DNA from: Variovorax sp. 54
GTDB taxonomy: Bacteria; Pseudomonadota; Gammaproteobacteria; Burkholderiales; Burkholderiaceae_C
Assembly (NCBI RefSeq): GCF_002754375.1
Contig: NZ_PEFF01000001.1
Coordinates: 6,527,501-6,591,500, forward strand
Length of the DNA stretch: 64,000 bases
Direction of reading: 5' to 3'
Below the pieces are notes generated by a model. The model saw nothing but the letters and a program-made list of their open reading frames with translations, did no database searches and was not told the origin of the DNA. Below, piece after piece: positions 16,940 through 24,591 of this stretch (within the stretch, counting starts at the first letter, position 1; every line of letters starts with the position of its first letter). The position numbers and the translations under genes are program-made.

Positions 16940-17164
16940 ATAGGACGCGACGGAGACCAAGCCGACGCCTGGGTCATCTCGAATATCGGGAACCTCATGC
17001 TCCGGTGCGGTCGTCCCTCCGAAGCTCGTGAATATCTGGAGAAAAGCTTAGAGCTAGATAAGAATTCTGACTACGCACACGCAAGGATGGCAGAGGCAAT
17101 TAAAGCTGAATCAGCAGCTCGCAAAACTCCGAGCGGAGGGGCGGCGACAGATTCTCGCGGCTGA
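16940..17164 (+). pseudogene. Tetratricopeptide (TPR) protein, C-terminal fragment
   Basis: The frame from the stop at 16937-16939 reads AWVISNIGNLMLRCGRPSEA, then REYLEKSLELDKNSDYAHARMAEA, ending at TGA 17162-17164. This is one full TPR unit (pattern W-LG-Y-A-F-A-P) with the start of a second. There is no start codon or ribosome site at its beginning and only one internal Met, so it is the tail of a longer gene whose front has been lost or replaced. The parent could have been a TPR regulator or scaffold; nothing more can be said. Confidence 0.6.
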
Positions 17165-17325
17165 GAATTCGCTCTCCAGCTTGAACGGTTTGGCTAAGTT
17201 CGCATTCGTCGAGGAGCCGACCCCGCTGTAGGCATAAGTGCAGCCTGAACCCGCGGCTGACCTTTTGCTGGGGCCAGGCTAGTCAGCGTATCGAACGAAA
17301 GTCGCTAAGGACGCAAAATAGCACA

Positions 17326-18033
17326 ATGAGCTTCGAAAGTGACTTCGAGAAAATGACGACAGCCGTGAAAGCGGCGGAAGACGAGATCGTCATGGCAGCG
17401 ATGTTCCACGAGACCTGGAAGCCCGCAGCATTCGACGAAGATCTGCGGGCTCGAATAGGCACCTCCTACGCAGCGCATTCGTTCAATATAGTCCGGATCG
17501 CACTGCGTCGCGAGATGATCCTTGCGCTCATGCGAGTCTGGGACAGAAGCAAAGAAGCCGTCCGGATGACTGCGATCGCCGAGAAGCTCAAGGACGAAAG
17601 GTTCTTCCAGGATCTTGTCGCCAAGCGCGCTGTGCGCCTGGGAATGGCTGCCTCGGGTGTTGAGGCCCTCCTGACAGAGGCCCTTGACCAGAAGCGCCAG
17701 GCTGTTCTCTCTCTAGTCAGGAAGTACGCCGAAGGGGGGCCTGGGCACGTGGCGTTCAAGAAAATCAAGGCACTTCGAGATGAGCGCTTAGCTCACAGGC
17801 AAGCTGTCGACGCCTCTGCCGCTAGAGACGACCCCGATGACAAGGAAGTAGAAGCTTTCTATGTGGACAGTTTGTCCGTGGTGACGTTCCTGTTGTCACT
17901 GGTGCTCGCCAAAGCTTTTGACCTCAACGAGGCGGGCGACGTTTATAGACACCACGCTAAATTCTTCTGGGCAGGTGCTCGAGGCGAACGCACAGAGGGG
18001 CATCCTAACTATCGCAAACCCACCGGAGAGTAG
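17326..18033 (+). CDS. AbiU2/HEPN-like protein
   Basis: A 235-residue all-helical protein. It resembles the AbiU2-type HEPN family: a helical N terminus with RIALRREMILALMRVWDRSK and a conserved ALRDERLAHRQ block at residues 149-159, where Arg151/Arg154 and His157 fit the HEPN Rx4-6H RNase signature. The C-terminal half ends in a hydrophobic helix VVTFLLSLVLAKAF. AbiU2 is a lactococcal abortive-infection factor and many HEPN proteins cut RNA, so a defence or toxin role is possible. No partner antitoxin such as an MNT nucleotidyltransferase is next to it, which weakens the toxin reading. It lies 165 bases upstream of the serine recombinase. Confidence 0.55.
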   Translation: MSFESDFEKMTTAVKAAEDEIVMAAMFHETWKPAAFDEDLRARIGTSYAAHSFNIVRIALRREMILALMRVWDRSKEAVRMTAIAEKLKDERFFQDLVAKRAVRLGMAASGVEALLTEALDQKRQAVLSLVRKYAEGGPGHVAFKKIKALRDERLAHRQAVDASAARDDPDDKEVEAFYVDSLSVVTFLLSLVLAKAFDLNEAGDVYRHHAKFFWAGARGERTEGHPNYRKPTGE

Positions 18034-18198
18034 GCCCCTCGTAGTATGGGAGTTGGTCACCGCTTCAGATTCATTTCCGACTTTCGACTGAGGGTTCATC
18101 GCGTTCGTGCCAAATCGGACTAGAGGTTCATTAAAACGTCACGTCTTCGACATATCTTCCCGAGGTCTCCGTAGACATCGTCGAGGTGGAGTTCCTGA

Positions 18199-19767
18199 GT
18201 GTCCGACCAACGCGCGGCGTTCATTGACGAGGATTTGAGGGAAGCCGCAATACCGGTAGCCCAGTACGTTCGCATGTCCACCGAGCATCAGAAGTACTCC
18301 ACTGAGAACCAGACGGCAGCAATATCCGAGTACGCAAGCTTGCATGGCATGCGGATCGTCAAGACCTACGAGGACTCCGGCAAGAGTGGACTGAACCTTA
18401 AGGGGCGCAACGGATTGCAGACGCTGTTGCATGACGTGGAGAGGCCGCTCCCAGGCTTTCAGGCGGTTCTGGTCTACGACATCAGCCGCTGGGGGAGGTT
18501 TCCCGATCCGGACGAAGCCGCGGCCTACGTGCATGCGTGCAAAAGCCGCGGCATTAGAGTGATCTACTGCGCAGAGCCCTTCAACAACGATGGGTCGCTG
18601 CCATCGACCGTCTTTATTGGCATCAAGCGCAGCATGGCGGCCGAATACAGTCGCGAACTCTCCGTCAAAGTCTTCGCCGGCGCATGCAACATCGTCAGAC
18701 ACGGATATCGTCAGGGCGGAGCGCCCGGCTTCGGCCTTCGGCGGCAACTTATTGACGAACAGCACAACGTCAAGGGGCTACTTCCGCGCGGGGAGAGGAA
18801 GAGCATCCAGACGGACCGCGTAGTGTTGGTGCCCGGGCCCCCAGAAGAGATTGCCCTCGTGCACCGCATCTATCGACTTTTTCTCCAAGAGAGTATGTCA
18901 GAGCGGCTTATCGCTTCCGTTCTCAATCGCGAAGGCTTGACCTCCGATGTGGGAATTCAATGGACGCGGGGCACCATTCATCAAATTCTCACCAACGAAA
19001 AGTACATAGGTCACAACGTCTACAACCGATCGTCTTTCAAGCTGAAGGTCCAACATGTGCGCAATCCACCGGAACAGTGGATTCGACGGGATGGGGCCTT
19101 CGAAGCAATCGTCCCAATTGAGATGTTCGCGCAGGCGCAAGCCATCATCGCAGAACGGTCGCTTCATTTGGACGACAGTCAGATGCTGAGGATGCTGCGG
19201 CAGACGTTGGAAAAACATGGCGCGCTATCTGGAATCCTGATCGATGAAGACGGCGATGCGCCTTCTAGCTCTGCTTACCGAAGCCGCTTTGGCAGCTTGC
19301 TTCGAGCCTACAGCCTGATCGGCTACACCCCTCGACGTGACTATGCCTACCTAGAGATCAACAAGGCTCTACGCAGGCGTCACCCAGAATTGATCAACGA
19401 GATTACCTCCGGCATTGAGAAGAATGGGGGATGGGCCGTGCGAAACGGTGCTACCGATTTGCTCACGATTAATGGCGAATTCACCATGACGCTGGTCATT
19501 GCACGATGCAAGCCAACAGCCGCGGGCACCTATCGATGGCGCATCCGGTTTGACGCAAGCCTTCACCCCGACGTAACGGTTGTGGCGCGCATGGACCCGT
19601 CGAACCGCAGTGCTCATGACTACTATGTTTTTCCGGCGATTGACTTCTCGACTGACTCGTTGCCGGTTCTTGAAAATAATGGATTCACGTTAGACGCCTA
19701 TCGTACCGATTCGTTGGAGATCATTTACCAGATGGCGGGGAGAGTGCCGCTTCCGGAGGTTGGATGA
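18199..19767 (+). CDS. Large serine recombinase
   Basis: A 522-residue serine site-specific recombinase. The N-terminal resolvase domain carries the nucleophile Ser27 in AQYVRMSTEHQ, followed by YEDSGKSGLNLKGR and VLVYDISRWGRF, both canonical. The recombinase domain follows (YRQGGAPGFGLRR, then GTIHQILTNEKYIGHNVYN). The roughly 200-residue C-terminal region lacks an obvious zinc ribbon or coiled coil of phage integrases. A GTG start at 18199 with AGGTGGAG 7 bases upstream is used. The stop overlaps the next start in ATGA, so it heads a three-gene operon with two ParB-like proteins. It probably integrates or excises the surrounding element, or resolves it. Confidence 0.9.
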   Translation: MSDQRAAFIDEDLREAAIPVAQYVRMSTEHQKYSTENQTAAISEYASLHGMRIVKTYEDSGKSGLNLKGRNGLQTLLHDVERPLPGFQAVLVYDISRWGRFPDPDEAAAYVHACKSRGIRVIYCAEPFNNDGSLPSTVFIGIKRSMAAEYSRELSVKVFAGACNIVRHGYRQGGAPGFGLRRQLIDEQHNVKGLLPRGERKSIQTDRVVLVPGPPEEIALVHRIYRLFLQESMSERLIASVLNREGLTSDVGIQWTRGTIHQILTNEKYIGHNVYNRSSFKLKVQHVRNPPEQWIRRDGAFEAIVPIEMFAQAQAIIAERSLHLDDSQMLRMLRQTLEKHGALSGILIDEDGDAPSSSAYRSRFGSLLRAYSLIGYTPRRDYAYLEINKALRRRHPELINEITSGIEKNGGWAVRNGATDLLTINGEFTMTLVIARCKPTAAGTYRWRIRFDASLHPDVTVVARMDPSNRSAHDYYVFPAIDFSTDSLPVLENNGFTLDAYRTDSLEIIYQMAGRVPLPEVG

Positions 19768-20660
19768 CAAATCAACCATCTCGCATCGAGATGATCTCGA
19801 TCGCCGAGATCGCCGTTGTAAACCCACGCATTCGAAATCCAAAAATTCATAAGACCATCACCGACAGCATTGAAAGAGTTGGCCTCAAGCGGCCGATCAC
19901 CGTCCGTCGTGTCCTAGTAGGCGAAGGTGAAATGCCTTATGCACTGATCTGCGGACAAGGACGGTTGGAATCCTGCAAATCCCTGGGTGAGACCGAAATC
20001 GCAGCGTTCGTCCTCGATGTTAGCGATGAGACTGGCCACGTCATGAGCATCGTCGAGAACATTGCTCGACGCACACCGAGCGCAGTTGAGACGATGGAAC
20101 AGGTTCGAGTTCTCAGGCAGCGCGGGTATAGCGACGCAGAAATCGCGACCAAGTTGGGTTGCACCTCCTCTTGGGTGAACAACGTGACCCACCTTCTGGA
20201 GCGCGGAGAAAAACGACTGCTGACGGCGGCGGAGGCCGGCCAAATCCCGCTAAACCTGGCCGTCAGCATCTCGCGAGCCAGCGATAACGAGGCGCAGAAA
20301 TTGCTGCTGGACGCATACGAATGCGGGGAGTTAAAAGGCCAAAAGGTGACGGTCGCTCGCAAGATACTGGGACAGCGTGCTCGCAGCGGAAAGAGCGGAT
20401 TTGACTCGTTGTCCAAGCCTCTGAATCGTCAGCCCATGACACCGGAAGACTTGGGAAAGCTCTATAAGAAGGACGTGGAGATGCATCGGAGAATCCGGAA
20501 AAAATCCGAGTACGTGCAGCAGTCGCTACTCTTGGTTCGACAGATTTTCAAGGAGCTATTTTCCGACAAGGAGTTTTGCGAAACCCTTGAAGCTGAGAAG
20601 CTAGCAACCGTTCCGCAACCTCTTGCCGATCTGCTGCTGTATGGAGGCCCAAGGCGATGA
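19764..20660 (+). CDS. ParB-like protein with RepB-type C-terminal domain
   Basis: A 298-residue protein with an N-terminal ParB nuclease-like/CTP-binding fold (NPRIRNPKIHKTITDSIERVG, RPITVRR, ALICGQGRLESCKSLG, IVENIARR) and a helix-turn-helix region GYSDAEIATKLGCTSSWVNN. The C-terminal part resembles the RepB plasmid-partition domain. ParB proteins load on a centromere-like site and bridge DNA, normally with a ParA ATPase. No ParA is present here. Its start overlaps the recombinase stop and its stop overlaps the next start, both as ATGA, so the three proteins are made in step. A role in recombinase control or element maintenance is inferred. Confidence 0.8.
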   Translation: MTNQPSRIEMISIAEIAVVNPRIRNPKIHKTITDSIERVGLKRPITVRRVLVGEGEMPYALICGQGRLESCKSLGETEIAAFVLDVSDETGHVMSIVENIARRTPSAVETMEQVRVLRQRGYSDAEIATKLGCTSSWVNNVTHLLERGEKRLLTAAEAGQIPLNLAVSISRASDNEAQKLLLDAYECGELKGQKVTVARKILGQRARSGKSGFDSLSKPLNRQPMTPEDLGKLYKKDVEMHRRIRKKSEYVQQSLLLVRQIFKELFSDKEFCETLEAEKLATVPQPLADLLLYGGPRR

Positions 20661-21559
20661 CGAAGGCGCCGCCGAAATCGATTCGCCTTGGATTTGAGCG
20701 GGACTGTATGGACATCCCACTGGACCAGATCCATTGTCTAGTCCCATTGCCGGCTAGCATCAAGGAATCCACAAAATATCGGCAGATCCGCAGTTCGATA
20801 CATGCGATTGGACTAGTCGAGCCTATTGTTGTCTCGCTTGATCGTTCGCAAGGACGCTCTTTCATTGTGCTCGACGGCCGAGTTCGGATAGAGGTTTTGC
20901 GAGAATCTGGGGTGCAGCGCGTCCTTTGCCTAATTTCCACTGACGATGAAGGTTACACCTACAACAAGCGGGTGAACCGCCTCTCCGTGGTGCAAGCGCA
21001 TCGCATGATTGTGCGAGCGGCCGAGCGGGGGGTCTCCGTGCAGCAATTGGCGGAAGCGCTCGATGTGTCGCCCGACGCTATCCGAGAAAAATTCCGTTTG
21101 CTTGACGGCATCTGCAGCGAAGCCGTGGCTCTGTTGGCCGACAAGCCAGCTACCTACGGCATGTTTCCTATTCTCAAGCAGATGAAACCATTCCGGCAGA
21201 TTGATGTCGCCCAGACCATGATCAATCTCGGAAACTACTCTATCAAACTGGCAGCTGCGATGCTGCAGAACACCCCTTCAGATCAACTCATGAAGGGGAC
21301 TGCAACCAAAACACAGCGAGGGGGTCCTGTCGACGCGATAGTACGTCTAGAGCGAGAACTGTCGGCCGTGCAAGCCGATACTCGGCTGCTTGAAGAAGAC
21401 TATGGGCCTGCAAGTCTGCAGCTGGAGATTATTAAGACTTATATCGGCACATCGTTGCTGGAGAACGTTGCAGTCGTTCGATGGCTAGCTAAGCAACGGC
21501 CCGAGTACCTGCAGCAACTGCAACGGATCGCGGATATTAGAGAACTACCCTTGCAATAG
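20657..21559 (+). CDS. RepB-like plasmid-partition protein (ParB superfamily)
   Basis: A 300-residue second ParB-superfamily protein. The N-terminal part has PLDQIHCLVPLP, YRQIRSSIHAIGLVEPIVVS and FIVLDGRVRIEVLRESG, then a helix-turn-helix with GVSVQQLAEALDVSPDAIREK. The C-terminal helical half (LLEEDYGPASLQLEIIKTYI) fits RepB partition proteins. It is paralogous to the preceding ParB-like gene but clearly diverged, which suggests the two form a heteromeric complex or bind different sites. It is the last gene of the recombinase operon. A repeat cluster that could be its binding site begins about 90 bases downstream. Confidence 0.8.
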   Translation: MTKAPPKSIRLGFERDCMDIPLDQIHCLVPLPASIKESTKYRQIRSSIHAIGLVEPIVVSLDRSQGRSFIVLDGRVRIEVLRESGVQRVLCLISTDDEGYTYNKRVNRLSVVQAHRMIVRAAERGVSVQQLAEALDVSPDAIREKFRLLDGICSEAVALLADKPATYGMFPILKQMKPFRQIDVAQTMINLGNYSIKLAAAMLQNTPSDQLMKGTATKTQRGGPVDAIVRLERELSAVQADTRLLEEDYGPASLQLEIIKTYIGTSLLENVAVVRWLAKQRPEYLQQLQRIADIRELPLQ

Positions 21560-21612
21560 GCGAGCAGGGAAGGGCGCTCCATCTGCACTGATTGATGTTC
21601 AGGACTTCGCGT

Positions 21613-21939
21613 CTACTGTCTCGGCCTCCAGTCACCTCGGCCGAATTTTTTGGCCCGCCAAAATTTTTGGCAGCGTGGTGTTTGGCAGCGTGGCCCGCGT
21701 CTGACCTTCGGGGAAGCGGGAACCTCGAACATCGTGACCGCATTCATCAGGTTCGCCATATATCGAGGATTCTGACCAAGCGAGTACGAGTAGATGATGC
21801 GACAGACATCGTCAAGCCAGTTTTCGTCGAGTTTGCCATCTGCAAATTCGCGGAATGCGGCCTTGAATTCCTCTAGCCACGCTTCCTGATTGGTCAACGC
21901 GCAGCCGGAGGTTGCGGAGGGCTTGTGAGGATTCTCCAT
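21613..21939 (-). CDS. Hypothetical protein, C terminus altered by repeats
   Basis: The minus-strand frame from ATG at 21939 gives 108 residues. The first 70 look genuine: QEAWLEEFKAAFREFADGKL, DENWLDDVCRIIYSYSLGQN, PRYMANLMNAV, an acidic helical protein. The last 30 residues (RCQTPRCQKFWRAKKFGRG) are encoded by the TTTGGC repeat cluster and look unnatural, so the original gene end was probably replaced when an element joined here. A longer frame starting at 22095 would overlap the next gene. I recognise no family. Confidence 0.45.
   Translation of the reverse strand: MENPHKPSATSGCALTNQEAWLEEFKAAFREFADGKLDENWLDDVCRIIYSYSLGQNPRYMANLMNAVTMFEVPASPKVRRGPRCQTPRCQKFWRAKKFGRGDWRPRQ
21640..21700. 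repeat. Cluster of TTTGGC repeats, candidate centromere or att site
   Basis: TTTTGGC (21648-21654) and GCCAAAA (21657-21663) are separated by CC and form an inverted repeat. Directly after it, TTTGGCAGCGTGG occurs twice with a 15-base period (21666-21678 and 21681-21693). The cluster follows the recombinase-ParB-RepB operon and also forms the odd repetitive C terminus of the minus-strand gene beside it, so it may mark an element end. Confidence 0.6.
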
Positions 21940-22027
21940 AGCTGAATACGACGGTGCAACGAAAAATTTTCTCTGGGGAAAATGAGCAGACCTTGTAGTC
22001 TCCCAGAGTCGGGCGTGGAGGATGCCA

Positions 22028-22342
22028 TTACTTCGAGGAGCGCGCCACGATCTTTCGCTCAGTCTCACCCCGAAACCGCTCGAGATGGGTTGCAACGCGC
22101 ACCTGCATCTCTCTCAATTGCTCTGCACCTACTGAGCCGCCATTCACCGATGCGGTACGTGTCATCTCCAAAAGCCGTTCCATCCGAGCGGTGAAGTCTG
22201 GCAGCCGGTCGGCGTACTTGTCTGCGAACAGATCTTCGAGCAAGAAGCGCACCGTGGTGATGCGGGCCGACTGCTCGAACTGCTCGTCCCATATGGGCTG
22301 CAGGTTCGCGTCGAGAAGCACCATTACATCTTCCTTGTCCAT
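22028..22342 (-). CDS. Hypothetical protein, 104 residues
   Basis: The minus-strand ATG at 22342 opens MDKEDVMVLLDANLQPIWDE, followed by helical, acidic sequence (VRFLLEDLFADKYADRLPDF, MERLLEMTRTAS) and a basic end. Codon choice and amino-acid balance look like a real cytosolic protein. It probably forms a small operon with the minus-strand gene 88 bases downstream. No family was recognised. Confidence 0.5.
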   Translation of the reverse strand: MDKEDVMVLLDANLQPIWDEQFEQSARITTVRFLLEDLFADKYADRLPDFTARMERLLEMTRTASVNGGSVGAEQLREMQVRVATHLERFRGETERKIVARSSK

Positions 22343-22641
22343 GTGTCAGCCCCGAGAGGGCCCTGTGCTGAGGAAAACCGAATTCTGCGCCGCTGGTGGA
22401 CGGGAAGTCGTTAGTGGCAGCAAATCGACTGATCGCTGGCGTTCGACACTAGCTGAGAACCGACAATTTCTGCAAACGCACAGTTTGCGGCCCCGTCAGG
22501 GCTTTACTTCGCGGTTGTCCAATGAATTGCTTCACCCATCTTCGCGGCAACCGGTTCGTGCCCGCACAAGTCATTTTACATAATGCACATTGTGTTTATT
22601 AAGGATGGAGCGTCCCAGCCTCAATCAACCCATCCAGCCGC
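22343..22641. other. Intergenic boundary stretch containing a dif-like site
   Basis: No gene is supported in these 299 bases. The only structured signal is the 28-bp Xer-like site at 22573-22600, listed separately. The sequence beyond about 22610 leads directly into the core-genome ankyrin gene. Confidence 0.4.
22573..22600 (+). other. dif-like XerC/XerD site
   Basis: The left arm ATTTTACATAA, centre TGCACA and right arm TTGTGTTTATT give the 11-6-11 layout of a Xer site. Against the E. coli dif right arm TTATGTTAAAT, 8 of 11 bases match. The left arm keeps CATAA next to the centre and the centre keeps TG-A-A. It is imperfect, so it could be an att site left by an integrative element using Xer rather than the chromosome dif. 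Its position at the right edge of the accessory region supports that. Confidence 0.45.
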
Positions 22642-23322
22642 TCACCACTTCCCATCCTTCGGCACCGCCTTCACCCCATTTGCCTTCGCATCCCCAGCCG
22701 CCTTGATCAGCTCTGCCGATTCCGCCCGGTTCGCTTTCACCGCAAAGTCGACGGCAGTCATGCCGAGCTGGTTCTTCATCGCCGTGTCTGCACCCTCGGC
22801 CAGCAGCAGCTTCACGGCATCGTTCGATCCGTACATCGCGGCCATCATCAGCGGCGTGGTGCCGTTGGGCGACTGGGCGTCGATGAAGGCGTATTTCTCG
22901 AGCAGCAGCTTGATGATCGACAGTTGCCCGCTGCTGGCTGCGTAATGCAGCGGCGTCCAGCCGGTCTTGTTGACGGCGGCGTCGCGCTTGAGCAGTTGCA
23001 CCACCAGGTCTTGCTGGCCCTTGATCGACGCCAGCATCAGTGGCGTTTCGTCCTTGGCATTGGCCAGGTCGACGTTGAGCTGCGGCGACTCCATCAGCAC
23101 CTGGACGACCTTCGGCGACGGTTCGCGCAGCGCGAGCAGCAAGCCGGTCTGGCCGTGCTCGTCACGTGTATTCGGGTCGAAACCGCGATTCAGCAGGGTG
23201 CGCACACCGCTGGCGTTGTCGCCGCGCACGGCCCGGAAAAAGTCTTCGAACGACCCGGCATGTACTGCAAAAGATGCAGCCATGACAACAAGATATACCG
23301 ACTTCTTAAAGTAATTTTTCAT
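22642..23322 (-). CDS. Secreted ankyrin-repeat protein
   Basis: A 226-residue protein with a signal peptide (MKNYFKKSVYLVVMAASFAVHA) and about five ankyrin repeats. Examples are DEHGQTGLLLALREPS, AKDETPLMLASIKGQQ, KTGWTPLHYAASSGQL and NGTTPLMMAAMYGSND, and the last unit is LGMTAVDFAVKAN. It is predicted periplasmic. Ankyrin repeats bind proteins; periplasmic ones in this group often act as small inhibitors or chaperones. The ATG at 23322 overlaps the stop of tatD, so it is the last gene of the mltG-tmk-holB-pilZ-tatD operon. It flanks the accessory region and is intact. Confidence 0.85.
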   Translation of the reverse strand: MKNYFKKSVYLVVMAASFAVHAGSFEDFFRAVRGDNASGVRTLLNRGFDPNTRDEHGQTGLLLALREPSPKVVQVLMESPQLNVDLANAKDETPLMLASIKGQQDLVVQLLKRDAAVNKTGWTPLHYAASSGQLSIIKLLLEKYAFIDAQSPNGTTPLMMAAMYGSNDAVKLLLAEGADTAMKNQLGMTAVDFAVKANRAESAELIKAAGDAKANGVKAVPKDGKW

Positions 23323-24125
23323 AGTTTGACTTCCCTGAACAAAGCTTCGAAGTTGTCGCTTGTCGCCTTGGCGATGTCCTCTACGGGCATGTGTCGCAGC
23401 TCGGCGATCTGTTGCGCCACGAAGGGCACATACGACGGGTTGTTGGTCTTGCCGCGGTACGGCACGGGCGCCAGGTAGGGGCTGTCCGTCTCGATCAGCA
23501 TGCGGTCCAGCGGCACGAAGGCCGCCACGTCGCGCAGGTCCTGGGCCTTCTTGAAGGTCAGGATGCCCGAAAAGGAAATGTAGAAACCCAGGTCGAGCGC
23601 GGCGCGGGCCACTTCGGCGGTTTCGGTGAAGCAATGGAACACGCCGCCGGCCGCCCTGCCCGCGCCGTCTTCGCCCTCCTCCTTGAGGATGGCCAGCGTG
23701 TCGGCCGATGCGTCGCGGGTGTGGATGATGAGCGGCTTGCGCGTTTGCTGTGCGGCGCGGATGTGCACGCGGAAGCGGTCGCGCTGCCATTCCATGTCGG
23801 CGATGCTGCGACCGCCCTTGCGCTCTTCCATCTGGTAGTAGTCGAGGCCGGTTTCGCCGATGGCCACGACACGCGGCCGGGCCGACAGGCGCACCAGGTC
23901 TTCCACAGTGGGCTCGGCGATGTCCTCGTTGTCGGGGTGCACGCCCACGCTGGCCCAGAAGTTGTCGTAGCGGGCAGCCAGGGCCTGCACGTCGTCGAAC
24001 TCCTCGAGCTTGGTGCAGATGCACAGCGCCCGGTCGACCTTGGCGGCGGCCATGGCCGCGCGGATCTGGGGCATCTGGTCCGCGAACTCGGGAAAGGTCA
24101 GGTGGCAGTGGGAGTCGGTGAACAT
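23319..24125 (-). CDS. tatD: TatD family metal-dependent hydrolase/DNase
   Basis: A 268-residue TIM-barrel hydrolase. Metal ligands are visible: DSHCHL at the N terminus, IGETGLDYY, KPLIIHTRDA, GVFHCFTET, and LIETDSPYLAP with the final Asp. TatD/YcfH-type enzymes are 3'-5' exonucleases or related phosphoester hydrolases acting in the cytosol. The start at 24125 (MFTDSHCHL) is chosen because the His box always lies within the first ten residues; longer frames add 42 unnatural residues. The stop overlaps the ankyrin gene start. The order holB-pilZ-tatD is common in proteobacteria, where tatD-like ycfH follows holB. Confidence 0.92.
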   Translation of the reverse strand: MFTDSHCHLTFPEFADQMPQIRAAMAAAKVDRALCICTKLEEFDDVQALAARYDNFWASVGVHPDNEDIAEPTVEDLVRLSARPRVVAIGETGLDYYQMEERKGGRSIADMEWQRDRFRVHIRAAQQTRKPLIIHTRDASADTLAILKEEGEDGAGRAAGGVFHCFTETAEVARAALDLGFYISFSGILTFKKAQDLRDVAAFVPLDRMLIETDSPYLAPVPYRGKTNNPSYVPFVAQQIAELRHMPVEDIAKATSDNFEALFREVKL

Positions 24126-24210
24126 CGGAAAGGGTGAAGTGCGGCGCGTCTGTGGGAGATCGCACCGTGTCCGGAGTTCCGCGTCACGGGGACGGCGGCG
24201 GAGAAAGAAC

Positions 24211-24591
24211 TCAGATGGTTTGGGTCGGGCGGTCGGAGGCCATGGAGCCACCGAGCGCAGCCTCGATGCGCGCCTTCAGCTGACGCGACTTCTCGTCCGA
24301 GGGAAAACGCACACCGACGCCCGGGGCCCGGTTGCCGGCAGCGCGGGCCGGCGTGATCCAGGCGACCTTGCCGGCGACCGGGTAACGCTGCGGGTCTTCG
24401 GGCAGCGTGAGCAGCACGTAGACGTCGTCGCCGAGCCGGTACTCGCGTGTGGTCGGAATGAAGATGCCGCCTTCGGCAAACAGCGGGATGTAGGCCGCGT
24501 AGAGCGCGCCCTTTTCCTTGATGGCGAGCTGGATGACGCTCGGCCGGGCGGGCGTGGCAGACGAAGCGGCGGGAGCGACAGGTGGGTTCAT
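24211..24591 (-). CDS. pilZ: PilZ domain protein (type IV pilus associated)
   Basis: A 126-residue protein. After an Ala/Pro-rich N terminus it has QLAIKEKGALYAAYIPLFAEGGIFIPT, a LGDDVYVLLTLPED strand pair and VAGKVAWITPARAAGNRAPGVGVRF. This is the PilZ-domain core of the P. aeruginosa PilZ subtype, which is needed for type IV pilus assembly. The RxxxR c-di-GMP switch of canonical PilZ proteins is not evident near the N terminus, as in PilZ itself. The start at 24591 overlaps the stop of holB by 4 bases (ATGA), the usual holB-pilZ arrangement. Confidence 0.85.
   Translation of the reverse strand: MNPPVAPAASSATPARPSVIQLAIKEKGALYAAYIPLFAEGGIFIPTTREYRLGDDVYVLLTLPEDPQRYPVAGKVAWITPARAAGNRAPGVGVRFPSDEKSRQLKARIEAALGGSMASDRPTQTI

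Noticed and set aside
16364..16960. Several Arg-rich frames of 60-190 codons
   Set aside because: They overlap each other on both strands, lack start signals and reflect high-GC sequence; only the TPR fragment after 16940 shows a family pattern.
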